Part shown: one piece after another, positions 51,075 to 58,431 of the stretch
How the letters are laid out: every line of letters begins with the position of its first letter
Position numbering within the stretch: position 1 is the first letter of the stretch
Origin: Actinospica sp035493475
GTDB taxonomy: Bacteria > Actinomycetota > Actinomycetes > Streptomycetales > Catenulisporaceae
Assembly: GCA_035493475.1 (NCBI GenBank)
Contig: DATJIF010000175.1
Coordinates: forward strand, 62,001-126,000
DNA length: 64,000 bases
Direction: 5' to 3'
Notes under the pieces: generated by a model
What the model saw: the letters and a program-made list of their open reading frames with translations, nothing else
Databases searched by the model: none
What the model was told of the DNA's origin: nothing
Translations under genes and position numbers: made by a program

Positions 51075-51503
51075 ATGGCGGACAGAGCGCGGGTGGAAGA
51101 GATCCGCGAATACGAACGCACCCTGACCGAGGTGGCCGAGAACCAGGTGGTCGACGCGGCCGAGGACGTGATCAGCCGCGTCTGGGTCGCCGAGCTCGAC
51201 GCGATGCGGCGCGAGGGGCTGCGGCTGGCCATGGCCGTGCGGATCGCCGACCGGGTGGCCCGGGAGGAAGTGCAGCGGGCCCAGGTGGGCGGGCGACCGG
51301 CTGAACTGGCTCGGGCGCACGCGCGGCTGGTGGAGACCTCGGCCGAGGCGGCGGAGAGCCTCGGCCACGCGAACGCCCTGCTGACCTCGGTGGACGCCGA
51401 GCTCACGGCGGTGTGCGCGGCCGGCGTCGAGCGCGGCAGGCGCGGCGAGCGGAACCTCGACCGGCTGCGTGCCGCCTGGACGGCGGCCTACGGACAACCC
51501 TGA
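51075..51503 (+). CDS. Helical protein of unknown function
   Basis: A 142-aa soluble, Ala/Arg/Glu-rich protein predicted almost wholly helical (EYERTLTEVAENQVVDAAED, AARLVETSAEAAESLGHANAL-like heptads), probably a coiled coil. It is not recognised. It starts a plus-strand block of stress-type genes and has a SigB-like promoter. ATG 51075 is chosen for position after the promoter and a GGAG 6 bp upstream. Confidence 0.75.
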   Translation: MADRARVEEIREYERTLTEVAENQVVDAAEDVISRVWVAELDAMRREGLRLAMAVRIADRVAREEVQRAQVGGRPAELARAHARLVETSAEAAESLGHANALLTSVDAELTAVCAAGVERGRRGERNLDRLRAAWTAAYGQP

Positions 51504-51528
51504 TCGGCGGACGAATCGGAGGAGACCC

Positions 51529-51870
51529 ATGTCCATCGGCGCGAACATCTCGGTCATCACGGCGGGCGCCGTACTCGCGTTCGCCACCCGCGTGCACGCG
51601 GCCGGAGTCAGCATCCAGGCCGTCGGCGTGGTCCTGATGCTCGTCGGCATCGCCAGCCTCGCGCTGCGCATCGGAGCGCTGGCCAAACAGCGCGAGCTGA
51701 CGATGCGCCAGGCGTACGTGCCGCCCGAGCAGGTGCTGGTCCGCCCGGCCGGGTCGCATCAGCAGCCGTACGGTCCGGCGGGCTACACCGGGACCACGGC
51801 CGACCCGCTGCCGCACGACGACTCGCCGTACCCGGCAGCCGACGAGTACGGATACGGAAACCGCTGGTAG
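51529..51870 (+). CDS. DUF6458-type small membrane protein
   Basis: A 113-aa protein with two membrane helices (ISVITAGAVLAFAT and IQAVGVVLMLVGIASLAL), the signature of the DUF6458 family, then a Pro/Tyr/Gly-rich disordered tail ending in GYGNRW. Function unknown; the family is common in actinobacterial stress clusters. ATG 51529 has GGAGGAG 6 bp upstream. Confidence 0.82.
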   Translation: MSIGANISVITAGAVLAFATRVHAAGVSIQAVGVVLMLVGIASLALRIGALAKQRELTMRQAYVPPEQVLVRPAGSHQQPYGPAGYTGTTADPLPHDDSPYPAADEYGYGNRW

Positions 51871-51890
51871 GGAAAGCGAGGACACGCTTC

Positions 51891-52553
51891 ATGAGCATCA
51901 CGCGACCGATCCCGCCCGCCGACACCGCGCAGGACCCGGCGGTGGTCGACCCGCCGACCGAGACCGAGACCGGGTCCACGCCCGCCTTCGACGGCGCGTC
52001 GCTGGCCGGCCGGAACATCGCGTTCCTGATCGCGGCCGAGGGCGCCGAGGAGTCCGAGGTGCTGCGGCCCTGGGAGGCGGTCACCACGGCGGGCGCCCGG
52101 GCGACGCTGGTCTGCCCGCAGGAGGGCGAGGCCCAGCTGTTCGACCACCTCGACCGGGCGACGCGGCTGCCGGTGGACGTCACGCTGGACGCCGCGAACG
52201 CCGCCGACTACGACGCGCTCGTGCTGCCCGGCGGCGTGGCCAACCCCGACTTCCTGCGCCTGGACGCCGACGCGACCCGGTTCGCCCGGGCCTTCTTCGC
52301 CGCGGGCAAGCCGGTCGCGGCCATCTGCCACGCGCCCTGGCTGCTCGTCGAGGCCGACCTCGTGCGCGGCCGTGCGCTGACCTCCTGGCCGAGCCTGCGC
52401 ACCGACATCGGCAACGCGGGCGGCGCGTGGCGCGACGAACCCGTCGTCCTCGACAATCAGGGGCCGAACATGCTCGTGACCAGCCGCAAGCCGCAGGACC
52501 TGCCCGAGTTCTGCGACGCGCTGGTCCGGTGCTTCGAGGGGCGCGGACGATGA
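51891..52553 (+). CDS. DJ-1/PfpI-family protein
   Basis: A 220-aa protein with a class I glutamine amidotransferase-like fold. The nucleophile-elbow Cys is in AAICHAPWLLVEAD; NIAFLIAAEGAEESE holds the conserved Glu, and the TSRKPQDLPEF end is typical. Relatives act as stress chaperones, glyoxalases or peptidases. A 35-40-residue Pro/Thr-rich N-terminal extension precedes the domain. It overlaps the next gene by 4 bp. Confidence 0.9.
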   Translation: MSITRPIPPADTAQDPAVVDPPTETETGSTPAFDGASLAGRNIAFLIAAEGAEESEVLRPWEAVTTAGARATLVCPQEGEAQLFDHLDRATRLPVDVTLDAANAADYDALVLPGGVANPDFLRLDADATRFARAFFAAGKPVAAICHAPWLLVEADLVRGRALTSWPSLRTDIGNAGGAWRDEPVVLDNQGPNMLVTSRKPQDLPEFCDALVRCFEGRGR

Positions 52554-53140
52554 CCCCGGACCAGGACGGGAGCTCGATCTTCACGGTCCTGCACGATCAG
52601 CACGTGCGCACCCGCGACCTGCTCAGCGAGGTGGCCGGCAGTTCCGGCGTCGCACGCCAGCAGGCCTTCGACGCGTTGCGCGAACTGCTCGCGGCGCACG
52701 AGGCCGCCGAGGAGGTCGTGCTGCGCCCGACGGCCCGCAGACTCGCGTACCACGAGATCACCGTCGCCCGGGACGGCGAGGAACGCCGGATCGCCGCGAT
52801 GCTCGCCGCCCTGGAGAAGCTCGACGTCGACGGCCCCGCGTTCGCCGAGACCTTCGGCACGATGGGCGAGGCGATCCTCATGCACACCTGGTACGAGGAG
52901 GCCGAGGAGTTCCCGGCCGTGAAGGCGCGGCTGACGCTCCGGGAGCAGCAGCGGATGGGCACGTGGACGCAGCGCGCCTTCGCTCTCGCCCCGACCCATC
53001 CGCATCCGGCGGTCGCGGGCTCCCCGGTCGCGCAGTGGACCGTCGGACCGTTCACCGCGCTGATGGACCGTGCGCGGGACGGCTTTACCCGCGCTAGGGA
53101 GGCGCTGGACCTGGCCGCGATGAGAGAGGGCGAGTGGTGA
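52550..53140 (+). CDS. Hemerythrin-like protein (first)
   Basis: A 196-aa four-helix protein of the HHE/hemerythrin domain family. Candidate iron ligands are His in TVLHDQHVRTRDLL, His/Glu in LLAAHEAAEEVVL and HTWYEEAEEFPAV. It probably binds a di-iron centre and senses or buffers oxygen, NO or iron. ATG 52550 overlaps the PfpI stop. Confidence 0.87.
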   Translation: MTPDQDGSSIFTVLHDQHVRTRDLLSEVAGSSGVARQQAFDALRELLAAHEAAEEVVLRPTARRLAYHEITVARDGEERRIAAMLAALEKLDVDGPAFAETFGTMGEAILMHTWYEEAEEFPAVKARLTLREQQRMGTWTQRAFALAPTHPHPAVAGSPVAQWTVGPFTALMDRARDGFTRAREALDLAAMREGEW

Positions 53141-53553
53141 GCGCCGCGAACGAGTCGGACCAGGCCCTCGAGTCGGTGTCCACGACCGGTCTGGTGAACC
53201 TCGCGATCGAGCAGACCGGGCTGATCGTCCGCCAGGAGATCGCACTGGCCCGGGCCGAACTGACGAGCAAGGCCAAGCGGGCGCTGCTCGGAGCCCTGTT
53301 CTCGGCGGGCGCGGCGCTGCTCGCGTTCGTGGCCCTGCTGTGTGGCGTCGCGGCCGCGGTCGCCGGACTGGCCGGAGTGCTGCCGACGTGGGCCGCCGCG
53401 CTGATCGTCGCCGGAGTGCTGTTCGCCGCCGCCGGGATCGGCGGCCTGGGTGCGCGGCGCGCTTTCGCCAAGGCCGCGCCCTCGACCCCGCCGGACGTGG
53501 TGGCGAGCGTGAAGGCGGACGTGACCGAGGTCAAGGAGCGGATGCGGCGATGA
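53137..53553 (+). CDS. Holin-superfamily-III-like membrane protein
   Basis: A 138-aa protein: an amphipathic N-terminus (VNLAIEQTGLIVRQEIALARAEL), two membrane helices and a charged tail (SVKADVTEVKERMRR). This matches the family annotated as actinobacteriophage holin superfamily III/phage holin family, most members of which are chromosomal and not phage lysis genes. The GTG start overlaps the upstream stop by 4 bp. Confidence 0.82.
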   Translation: MSAANESDQALESVSTTGLVNLAIEQTGLIVRQEIALARAELTSKAKRALLGALFSAGAALLAFVALLCGVAAAVAGLAGVLPTWAAALIVAGVLFAAAGIGGLGARRAFAKAAPSTPPDVVASVKADVTEVKERMRR

Positions 53554-53765
53554 CCGAGAACTCGCCCAAGAGCGCCGAAGAACTCGCCGCGGACATCCGG
53601 GCCACCCGTCGGCGCCTCGCCGCCACGATCGAGACCCTGACGGCGCGCACCGACGTACGCACCCGTGCCCGTGCCCGCATGACCTTCGAGCGCCGGCTGC
53701 GCACGGTACGCGAGACCGGCGGGCGGATCAGGGCGCGGCTGCGTCGCGGCGGCCACGGGACCTGA
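53550..53765 (+). CDS. DUF3618 family protein
   Basis: A 71-aa basic protein with the DUF3618 signature SAEELAADIRATRRRLAATIETL at its N-terminus. Full-length members often have a C-terminal membrane helix; it is absent here, leaving an Arg-rich end. It overlaps the preceding membrane protein by 4 bp, a common pairing. Confidence 0.87.
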   Translation: MTENSPKSAEELAADIRATRRRLAATIETLTARTDVRTRARARMTFERRLRTVRETGGRIRARLRRGGHGT

Positions 53766-53784
53766 CGAGGAAAGGACGCAGACG

Positions 53785-54336
53785 ATGACGGAACGGGCGA
53801 ACGCCGCGACTGAACTGGCCCGCGAGCACGCCGAACTCGACCGGCTTACGGCCCGGATCGCGGGTCTCGGTCCCGGGTCGGAACGCGTCGCCCTCGTGCG
53901 CGACGTCTCACGGCTCTTCCTCGCCCACGCCGACGCCGAGCAGCGCCACCTCTACCCGGCGCTGCGCAACCACCTGCCGAACGGCTGGGCATCGGTGGCC
54001 GACCTGGCCCGACGGCAGCGGGCGGTCGAGCGCACGATCCGCGCTATCGAACGGCTGCCGGAACCGGTGGGCGACGCGTACGACATCCTCGTCAGCCACC
54101 TGGTCGTGGGGATCGAGGACCACGTGGAGCGGCAGGACGCGGTTCTGCTCGGCAAGCTCGTGGACGCCTGCACGATCGACGAGATCAACCGGCTCGGCGA
54201 GCGGCTGAGCCAGGCGGTCGAGGCGTCGCTCGCCCACGAACGCGCCAAGGCCGTCGAGCCGCCCCCGGTGCGCCAACCGGAGTCGCTGCCGCGCGGATTC
54301 AGGGCGCTGCTCCGACTGCTGAGCGGCCGCGGGTAG
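53785..54336 (+). CDS. Hemerythrin-like protein (second)
   Basis: A 183-aa helical protein of the hemerythrin domain family, with EHAELDRLTARI, FLAHADAEQRHLYPAL and GIEDHVERQDAVLL as ligand-bearing helices, and a basic C-terminus (PRGFRALLRLLSGRG). It ends the small-gene block that began at 51075. It differs clearly from the first hemerythrin-like gene, which lacks the H-x-x-H-L-Y-P pattern. Confidence 0.87.
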   Translation: MTERANAATELAREHAELDRLTARIAGLGPGSERVALVRDVSRLFLAHADAEQRHLYPALRNHLPNGWASVADLARRQRAVERTIRAIERLPEPVGDAYDILVSHLVVGIEDHVERQDAVLLGKLVDACTIDEINRLGERLSQAVEASLAHERAKAVEPPPVRQPESLPRGFRALLRLLSGRG

Positions 54337-54391
54337 TGGTGGAGGCGCTTCCCTCCCGGCCGGTGGAAGCGCGCCCCGGACGACGCGCCTC

Positions 54392-54712
54392 GTGGCTCTC
54401 GGGCCGCACGAGGCGCTGCGAGCGGTTCCGGTCACGAACACCAGGCTGCCGAGCCTCGACACGCCCAAGGTGCTGGAGGCGCTGCGCCGGCTGCGCGCCG
54501 AGGCGGGCGGCGATGCCGGGCGTGTCAGGGAACTGCTTCAGGAGTTCAAGCGGATCGGGCTGGTGGGCGCCGAGATCTTCTGCCGGGAGGCGCAGAGTGT
54601 GTGGCCCGAGCTGCGGCCCGCCTTCGACCGGCGCACGCTCGACGGCGCGGCCTGCAACCACCTGCCCCGCGACCTGGACCGGCTCGCCGCCCTCGTGCGC
54701 GCGACGCTCTGA
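54392..54712 (+). pseudogene. Truncated HhH-endonuclease-like remnant
   Basis: About 100 codons resembling the C-terminal third of actinobacterial helix-hairpin-helix (endonuclease III-like) proteins: LQEFKRIGLVGAEIFCREAQ, VWPELRPAFDRRTLDGA. The N-terminal two thirds, including the catalytic part, are missing, and the only in-frame starts (GTG 54392, GTG 54430) have no good ribosome site. I read it as a decayed gene between two operons; a short functional protein starting at 54430 is less likely. The 54337-54391 and 54713-54784 flanks hold nothing recognised. Confidence 0.55.
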
Positions 54713-54784
54713 GTTTCGATCGGCGCGTTTGGGACGCGGGAGTGCGGCAACCCGCGCGGCGAGACGATCACGGGAGGTTTTCGC

Positions 54785-55819
54785 GTGCGACTGTCGGAAG
54801 ACGGGATTCGGCCCGGCCAGGTGGTCGTGGTGACCGGAGCGAGCGCCGGGGTCGGCCGCGCGGCCGCGGTGGCCTTCGCCTCGCGCGGCGCGCGTGTCGC
54901 GTTGGTGGCGCGCGGCGAGTCGGGGCTCGAGGGAGCGCTCGCGGAGATCGACCGGGTCGGCGGCCAGGCGAAGGCGTTTCCCGCCGACATGGCCGACCCG
55001 GAGCAGGCGGACGGCGTGGCGCGCGACGTGGAGGCCTCGCTCGGCGCGATCGACGTGTGGGTGAACGACGCCTTCACCTCGGTGTTCGCGCCCTTCCTCG
55101 ACATCGAGCCCGCCGAGTTCAAGCGGGTCACCGAGGTCACCTACCTCGGCTACGTCTACGGCACCCGCGCCGCGCTCAAGCGGATGTCCCGCCGCGATCG
55201 GGGCACGATCGTGCAGGTCGGCTCCGCGCTCGCCTATCGCGGGATCCCGCTGCAGAGCGCGTACTGCGGCGCCAAGCACGCGATCCAAGGCTTCAACGAG
55301 TCGCTGCGCTGCGAACTGCTGCACGAGAAGAGCAACGTGCGGGTGACGATGGTCCAACTGCCCGCGGTCAACACGCCGCAGTTCGACTGGGTGCTCAACC
55401 GTCTCGACGAGCCCGCGCAGCCGGTGTCGCCGATCTACCAGCCGGAGGTCGCCGCGGAGGCGATCGTGCACGCCGCCGGGCATCCGAGGCGCCGCGAGTA
55501 CTGGGTCGGCGGCAGCACCGTCGCGACCCTGCTGGCCAACGCCGTCGCCCCCGGCCTGCTGGACAGGTACCTCGCCCGGACCGGCTTCGGATCGCAGCAG
55601 TCGGAGCGGCCCGATCCGCACGAGCCCGCCAACCTCTGGGACCCGACCGACGACCGCGCCGGCCACGACCACACCGCGCACGGCAGCTTCGACGACCGCG
55701 CGAAGGACGGCAGCGTCCAACTGTGGGCCTCGAAGCACCACGGCGTGCTGGCGGCTGCGGTCGGCGGAGGGCTGGCAGCAGCCGGTGCGCTCGCGACCCT
55801 GGGAAGGCGCCACCGATGA
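54785..55819 (+). CDS. Short-chain dehydrogenase/reductase with C-terminal extension
   Basis: A 344-aa classical SDR: NAD(P) motif TGASAGVGRAAA, WVNDAF in place of NNAG, a catalytic Ser in VGSALAYRG and YCGAK as Y-x3-K. The last about 80 residues (after YLARTGFG) form a polar extension ending in a hydrophobic helix (LAAAVGGGLAAAGALATL), so it may be membrane-attached. GTG 54785 follows GGGAGG. It is the first of six tightly packed genes and overlaps the next by 4 bp. Confidence 0.9.
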   Translation: MRLSEDGIRPGQVVVVTGASAGVGRAAAVAFASRGARVALVARGESGLEGALAEIDRVGGQAKAFPADMADPEQADGVARDVEASLGAIDVWVNDAFTSVFAPFLDIEPAEFKRVTEVTYLGYVYGTRAALKRMSRRDRGTIVQVGSALAYRGIPLQSAYCGAKHAIQGFNESLRCELLHEKSNVRVTMVQLPAVNTPQFDWVLNRLDEPAQPVSPIYQPEVAAEAIVHAAGHPRRREYWVGGSTVATLLANAVAPGLLDRYLARTGFGSQQSERPDPHEPANLWDPTDDRAGHDHTAHGSFDDRAKDGSVQLWASKHHGVLAAAVGGGLAAAGALATLGRRHR

Positions 55820-56904
55820 ACATCGAGTCCGTACACGCCTCGGTCTACACGGTGCCGACCGACACCCCCGAAGCCGACGGGACGCTCGCGTGGAGCGCCA
55901 CGACGATGGTGGTGGTCCGGGTCGAAGCCGCGAACAAGACAGGCGTCGGCTGGACATACGGCGCCCCCGCGTGTGCGCGGATCGTCGAGGACACGCTCGC
56001 CGAGATCGTGCGCGGCCGGGACGCCATGGACGTGCCCGGAGCGTTCGACGCGATGGTCAAGGCCGTGCGCAACATCGGACGGCCGGGCGTCGCCGGTTAC
56101 GCGATATCGGCCGTGGACGTGGCGCTCTGGGATCTCAAGGCACGGATACTCGACGTGCCGCTGCACAAGCTGCTCGGCGCCGTGCGCGAGTCGGTGCCGG
56201 TCTACGGCAGCGGCGGGTTCACCACGTACGACGAGAACGAGCTCGTCGACCAGATGCTGCACTGGGTCCAGGGCCAGGGCATCGGCCGCGTGAAGATCAA
56301 GATCGGCGAGTCCTGGGGCGCGGATCCCGAGCGCGACCTCGAGCGGATCCGGCTCGTACGCAACCGGATCAAGAACGACGCCGAACTCTACGTGGACGCG
56401 AACGGCGCCTACTCCCGCAAGCAGGCGATCCGGATCATGCTGCGCGCGCACGAGTACGACGTGAGCTGGTTCGAGGAGCCGGTCTCCTCGGACGACCTCG
56501 CCGGACTGCGTGCTGTGCGCGAATCAGTGCCCGCCGACGTTACCGCGGGGGAGTACGGCTACGACCTGGCGTACTTCGAGCGGATGTGCGCGGCCGGGGC
56601 CGTGGACTGCTTGCAGGCCGACGTCTCGCGCTGCGGCGGGATCACCGAGTGGCAGCGCGTGGCCGCCGTGGCCGCCGCGCACAACCTGGAGATCTCCGGG
56701 CACTGCGCCCCGCACCTGCACGCGCACGTCGCCGCCGCGACACCGAACCTGCGGCACCTCGAATGGTTCCACGACCACGTGCGCATCGAATCACGGTTCT
56801 TCGACGGCGCCCTGGACCCGCAGGGCGGCTCGATCACCCCCAGCGCGGACGCCCCGGGCCACGGCCTGACCCCGCGCGAATCCGATATGGAGGCATACCG
56901 ATGA
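55816..56904 (+). CDS. Enolase-superfamily enzyme, mandelate-racemase type
   Basis: A 362-aa enzyme of the mandelate racemase/muconate lactonizing subgroup. Metal ligands are Asp194 (YVDANGAYS), Glu220 (WFEEPV) and Glu246 (TAGEYGYD); acid/base residues are Lys160 and Lys162 (RVKIKIG) and His296 (SGHCAPH). The KxK plus His pair fits sugar-acid dehydratases or racemases. With the downstream GMC oxidoreductase it suggests oxidation of a sugar and handling of the resulting acid. The substrate is unknown. Confidence 0.9.
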   Translation: MNIESVHASVYTVPTDTPEADGTLAWSATTMVVVRVEAANKTGVGWTYGAPACARIVEDTLAEIVRGRDAMDVPGAFDAMVKAVRNIGRPGVAGYAISAVDVALWDLKARILDVPLHKLLGAVRESVPVYGSGGFTTYDENELVDQMLHWVQGQGIGRVKIKIGESWGADPERDLERIRLVRNRIKNDAELYVDANGAYSRKQAIRIMLRAHEYDVSWFEEPVSSDDLAGLRAVRESVPADVTAGEYGYDLAYFERMCAAGAVDCLQADVSRCGGITEWQRVAAVAAAHNLEISGHCAPHLHAHVAAATPNLRHLEWFHDHVRIESRFFDGALDPQGGSITPSADAPGHGLTPRESDMEAYR

Positions 56905-57434
56905 GCGACGACTTCGTACTCGACGTGGAACGCATCCGCGCCCAGGCCCGGCAGAAGATGGAGGACGGAGCGCGCACACCGACGCTCCAGGTGGACGAGA
57001 AGAAGGTCATCGCGATCCTCGACGACGTGCTGGCCACCGAGATCGTGTGCTGGACGCGCTACATGCGGCACGCCGTTTCGGCGGTCGGGATCAACCGGGC
57101 GCAGGTGACCGCCGAGTTCACCGAGCACGCGAACGAGGAACTGCAGCATGCGCTGTGGGCGGCCGAGCGGATCTCGCAGCTCGGCGGCGACCCGGACTTC
57201 GACCCGGGCACGATCGCCGAGCGCGCGCACACCGACTACACGGCGCCCGCGCCGAAGGACCTCGAGCAGATGCTGCGGGACAACCTGTTCGCCGAGCGCA
57301 TCGTGATCGAGGCCTACCAGGAGATGATCCGCTGGATCGGGGACGCCGACCCGACCACGCGCCGGCTGCTGGAGAAGATCCTCGCCCAGGAGGAGGAGCA
57401 CGCCGACGACCTCGTGGACCTGCTCGGAGCCTGA
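56901..57434 (+). CDS. Ferritin-like/bacterioferritin-type protein
   Basis: A 177-aa four-helix di-iron protein. Ligands are in ATEIVCWTRYMRHA, EFTEHANEELQHALWAAERI, FAERIVIEAYQEMI and AQEEEHADDLVDLL (ExxH pairs in helices 2 and 4). The N-terminus has about 25 extra residues. It overlaps its neighbours by 4 bp upstream and is 2 bp from the next gene. Likely roles are iron storage or peroxide protection, or Dps-like function. Confidence 0.9.
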   Translation: MSDDFVLDVERIRAQARQKMEDGARTPTLQVDEKKVIAILDDVLATEIVCWTRYMRHAVSAVGINRAQVTAEFTEHANEELQHALWAAERISQLGGDPDFDPGTIAERAHTDYTAPAPKDLEQMLRDNLFAERIVIEAYQEMIRWIGDADPTTRRLLEKILAQEEEHADDLVDLLGA

Positions 57435-57436
57435 CC

Positions 57437-57886
57437 GTGAAGAAGGACACTGAGATCGTCCACGGCGTTGACCGGCTGCTGCGCGACGTGCGCACCGGGC
57501 ACTTCGAGCGCTCGCTGTCCGTGCTGACCGGCGTCGGCGCGCTCGTGACGGCCGCGGAGATCTACTTCGAGCACGACTCGGCGAGCTTCGGCAACAAGAT
57601 GATGTGGATCCCGGTCGCCCTCGGCCCGGTCGGTGCGGCGGCCGGCGCCGCGGGTTTCGCGAGCAAGCGGATGGCGAAGACGGTGCTGCCGATCGCCTCC
57701 GCCGCGATCGTCGCGAACGGATTGCAGGGCACGTATCTGCACGCGCGCGGCATCGCGCAGAAGCCGGGCGGCTGGCGCAATGCGCGCTACAACATGGAGA
57801 TGGGCCCGCCGCTGTTCGCTCCACTGCTGGTGACGATGGTCGGCGGGATGGGCCTGCTCGCCTCGATCCTGCGGCGGGAGGACTAA
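57437..57886 (+). CDS. Unknown four-helix membrane protein
   Basis: A 149-aa membrane protein with four hydrophobic segments (about residues 25-41, 60-77, 83-97 and 123-143). It starts HGVDRLLRDVRTGHFERSLSV and has HARGIAQKPGGWRNARYNMEMG between the last two helices. It is not recognised. It lies upstream of the GMC oxidoreductase small subunit, one base overlap, so it may anchor that enzyme. Confidence 0.78.
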   Translation: MKKDTEIVHGVDRLLRDVRTGHFERSLSVLTGVGALVTAAEIYFEHDSASFGNKMMWIPVALGPVGAAAGAAGFASKRMAKTVLPIASAAIVANGLQGTYLHARGIAQKPGGWRNARYNMEMGPPLFAPLLVTMVGGMGLLASILRRED

Positions 57887-58431
57887 TGGCCGAGACCGAC
57901 GTGACGAAGCACTGGCGCCACTGGGACGCGGTGACGGCCGGGGTCGTGATGGCGCGGCTCGGTCCGCCTCCGCCGATGCGCCACTTCACGCTCGAGGAGC
58001 AGGCGACGGCCACGGCGCTGTGCGACCGGCTCCTCGATCTCGGCCCCGACTCGTCCGTACCGGTCGTCGCCATGATCGATTCGCGGCTGGCCGAGGCGGA
58101 GACCGACGGCTGGCGGTACGCGGACATGCCGGAGGACGGCCAGGCCTGGCGCGTCTCGCTCGCGGGGCTGAAGGCCGACGCCGTCGATCGCTTCCAGAAA
58201 CCGTTCGCGGCGATCGACCCCGAATCGCAGAACTCGATTTTAGCCGCCGTCCGCGCTCTCGATTCGAAGCCCTGGCACGGACTTTCCGCCGAGCACGTCT
58301 GGAGCCTGTGGACGCGCTACGCGTGCACCGCGTTCTACGGACACCCCTACGCCTGGAACGAGATCGGCTTCCCGGGCCCGGCGTACCCGCGCGGCTACAA
58401 GAACCTCGGCGTCGGGAAGGGACCGGAATGA
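57886..58431 (+). CDS. Gluconate 2-dehydrogenase subunit 3-like protein
   Basis: A 181-aa protein similar to the small subunit of membrane-bound GMC dehydrogenases (FTLEEQATATALCDRLLDLG, then YACTAFYGHPYAWNEIGFPGPAYPRGY, the usual C-terminal motif). Many members carry a Tat signal; none is seen here, so the complex is likely cytoplasmic or membrane-tethered by another subunit. It overlaps the oxidoreductase by 4 bp. Confidence 0.87.
   Translation: MAETDVTKHWRHWDAVTAGVVMARLGPPPPMRHFTLEEQATATALCDRLLDLGPDSSVPVVAMIDSRLAEAETDGWRYADMPEDGQAWRVSLAGLKADAVDRFQKPFAAIDPESQNSILAAVRALDSKPWHGLSAEHVWSLWTRYACTAFYGHPYAWNEIGFPGPAYPRGYKNLGVGKGPE

Noticed and set aside
53137..53553. Phage holin similarity as sign of a prophage
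   Set aside because: The family is mostly chromosomal in actinobacteria, and no integrase, terminase, capsid or attachment repeats are present.
54713..54784. GTTT-GGGACG and GTTT-GGCAAC pairs before the SDR gene
   Set aside because: They partly resemble SigB boxes, but both -10 elements differ from the GGGTA/GGGCA pattern; too weak to list as promoter.
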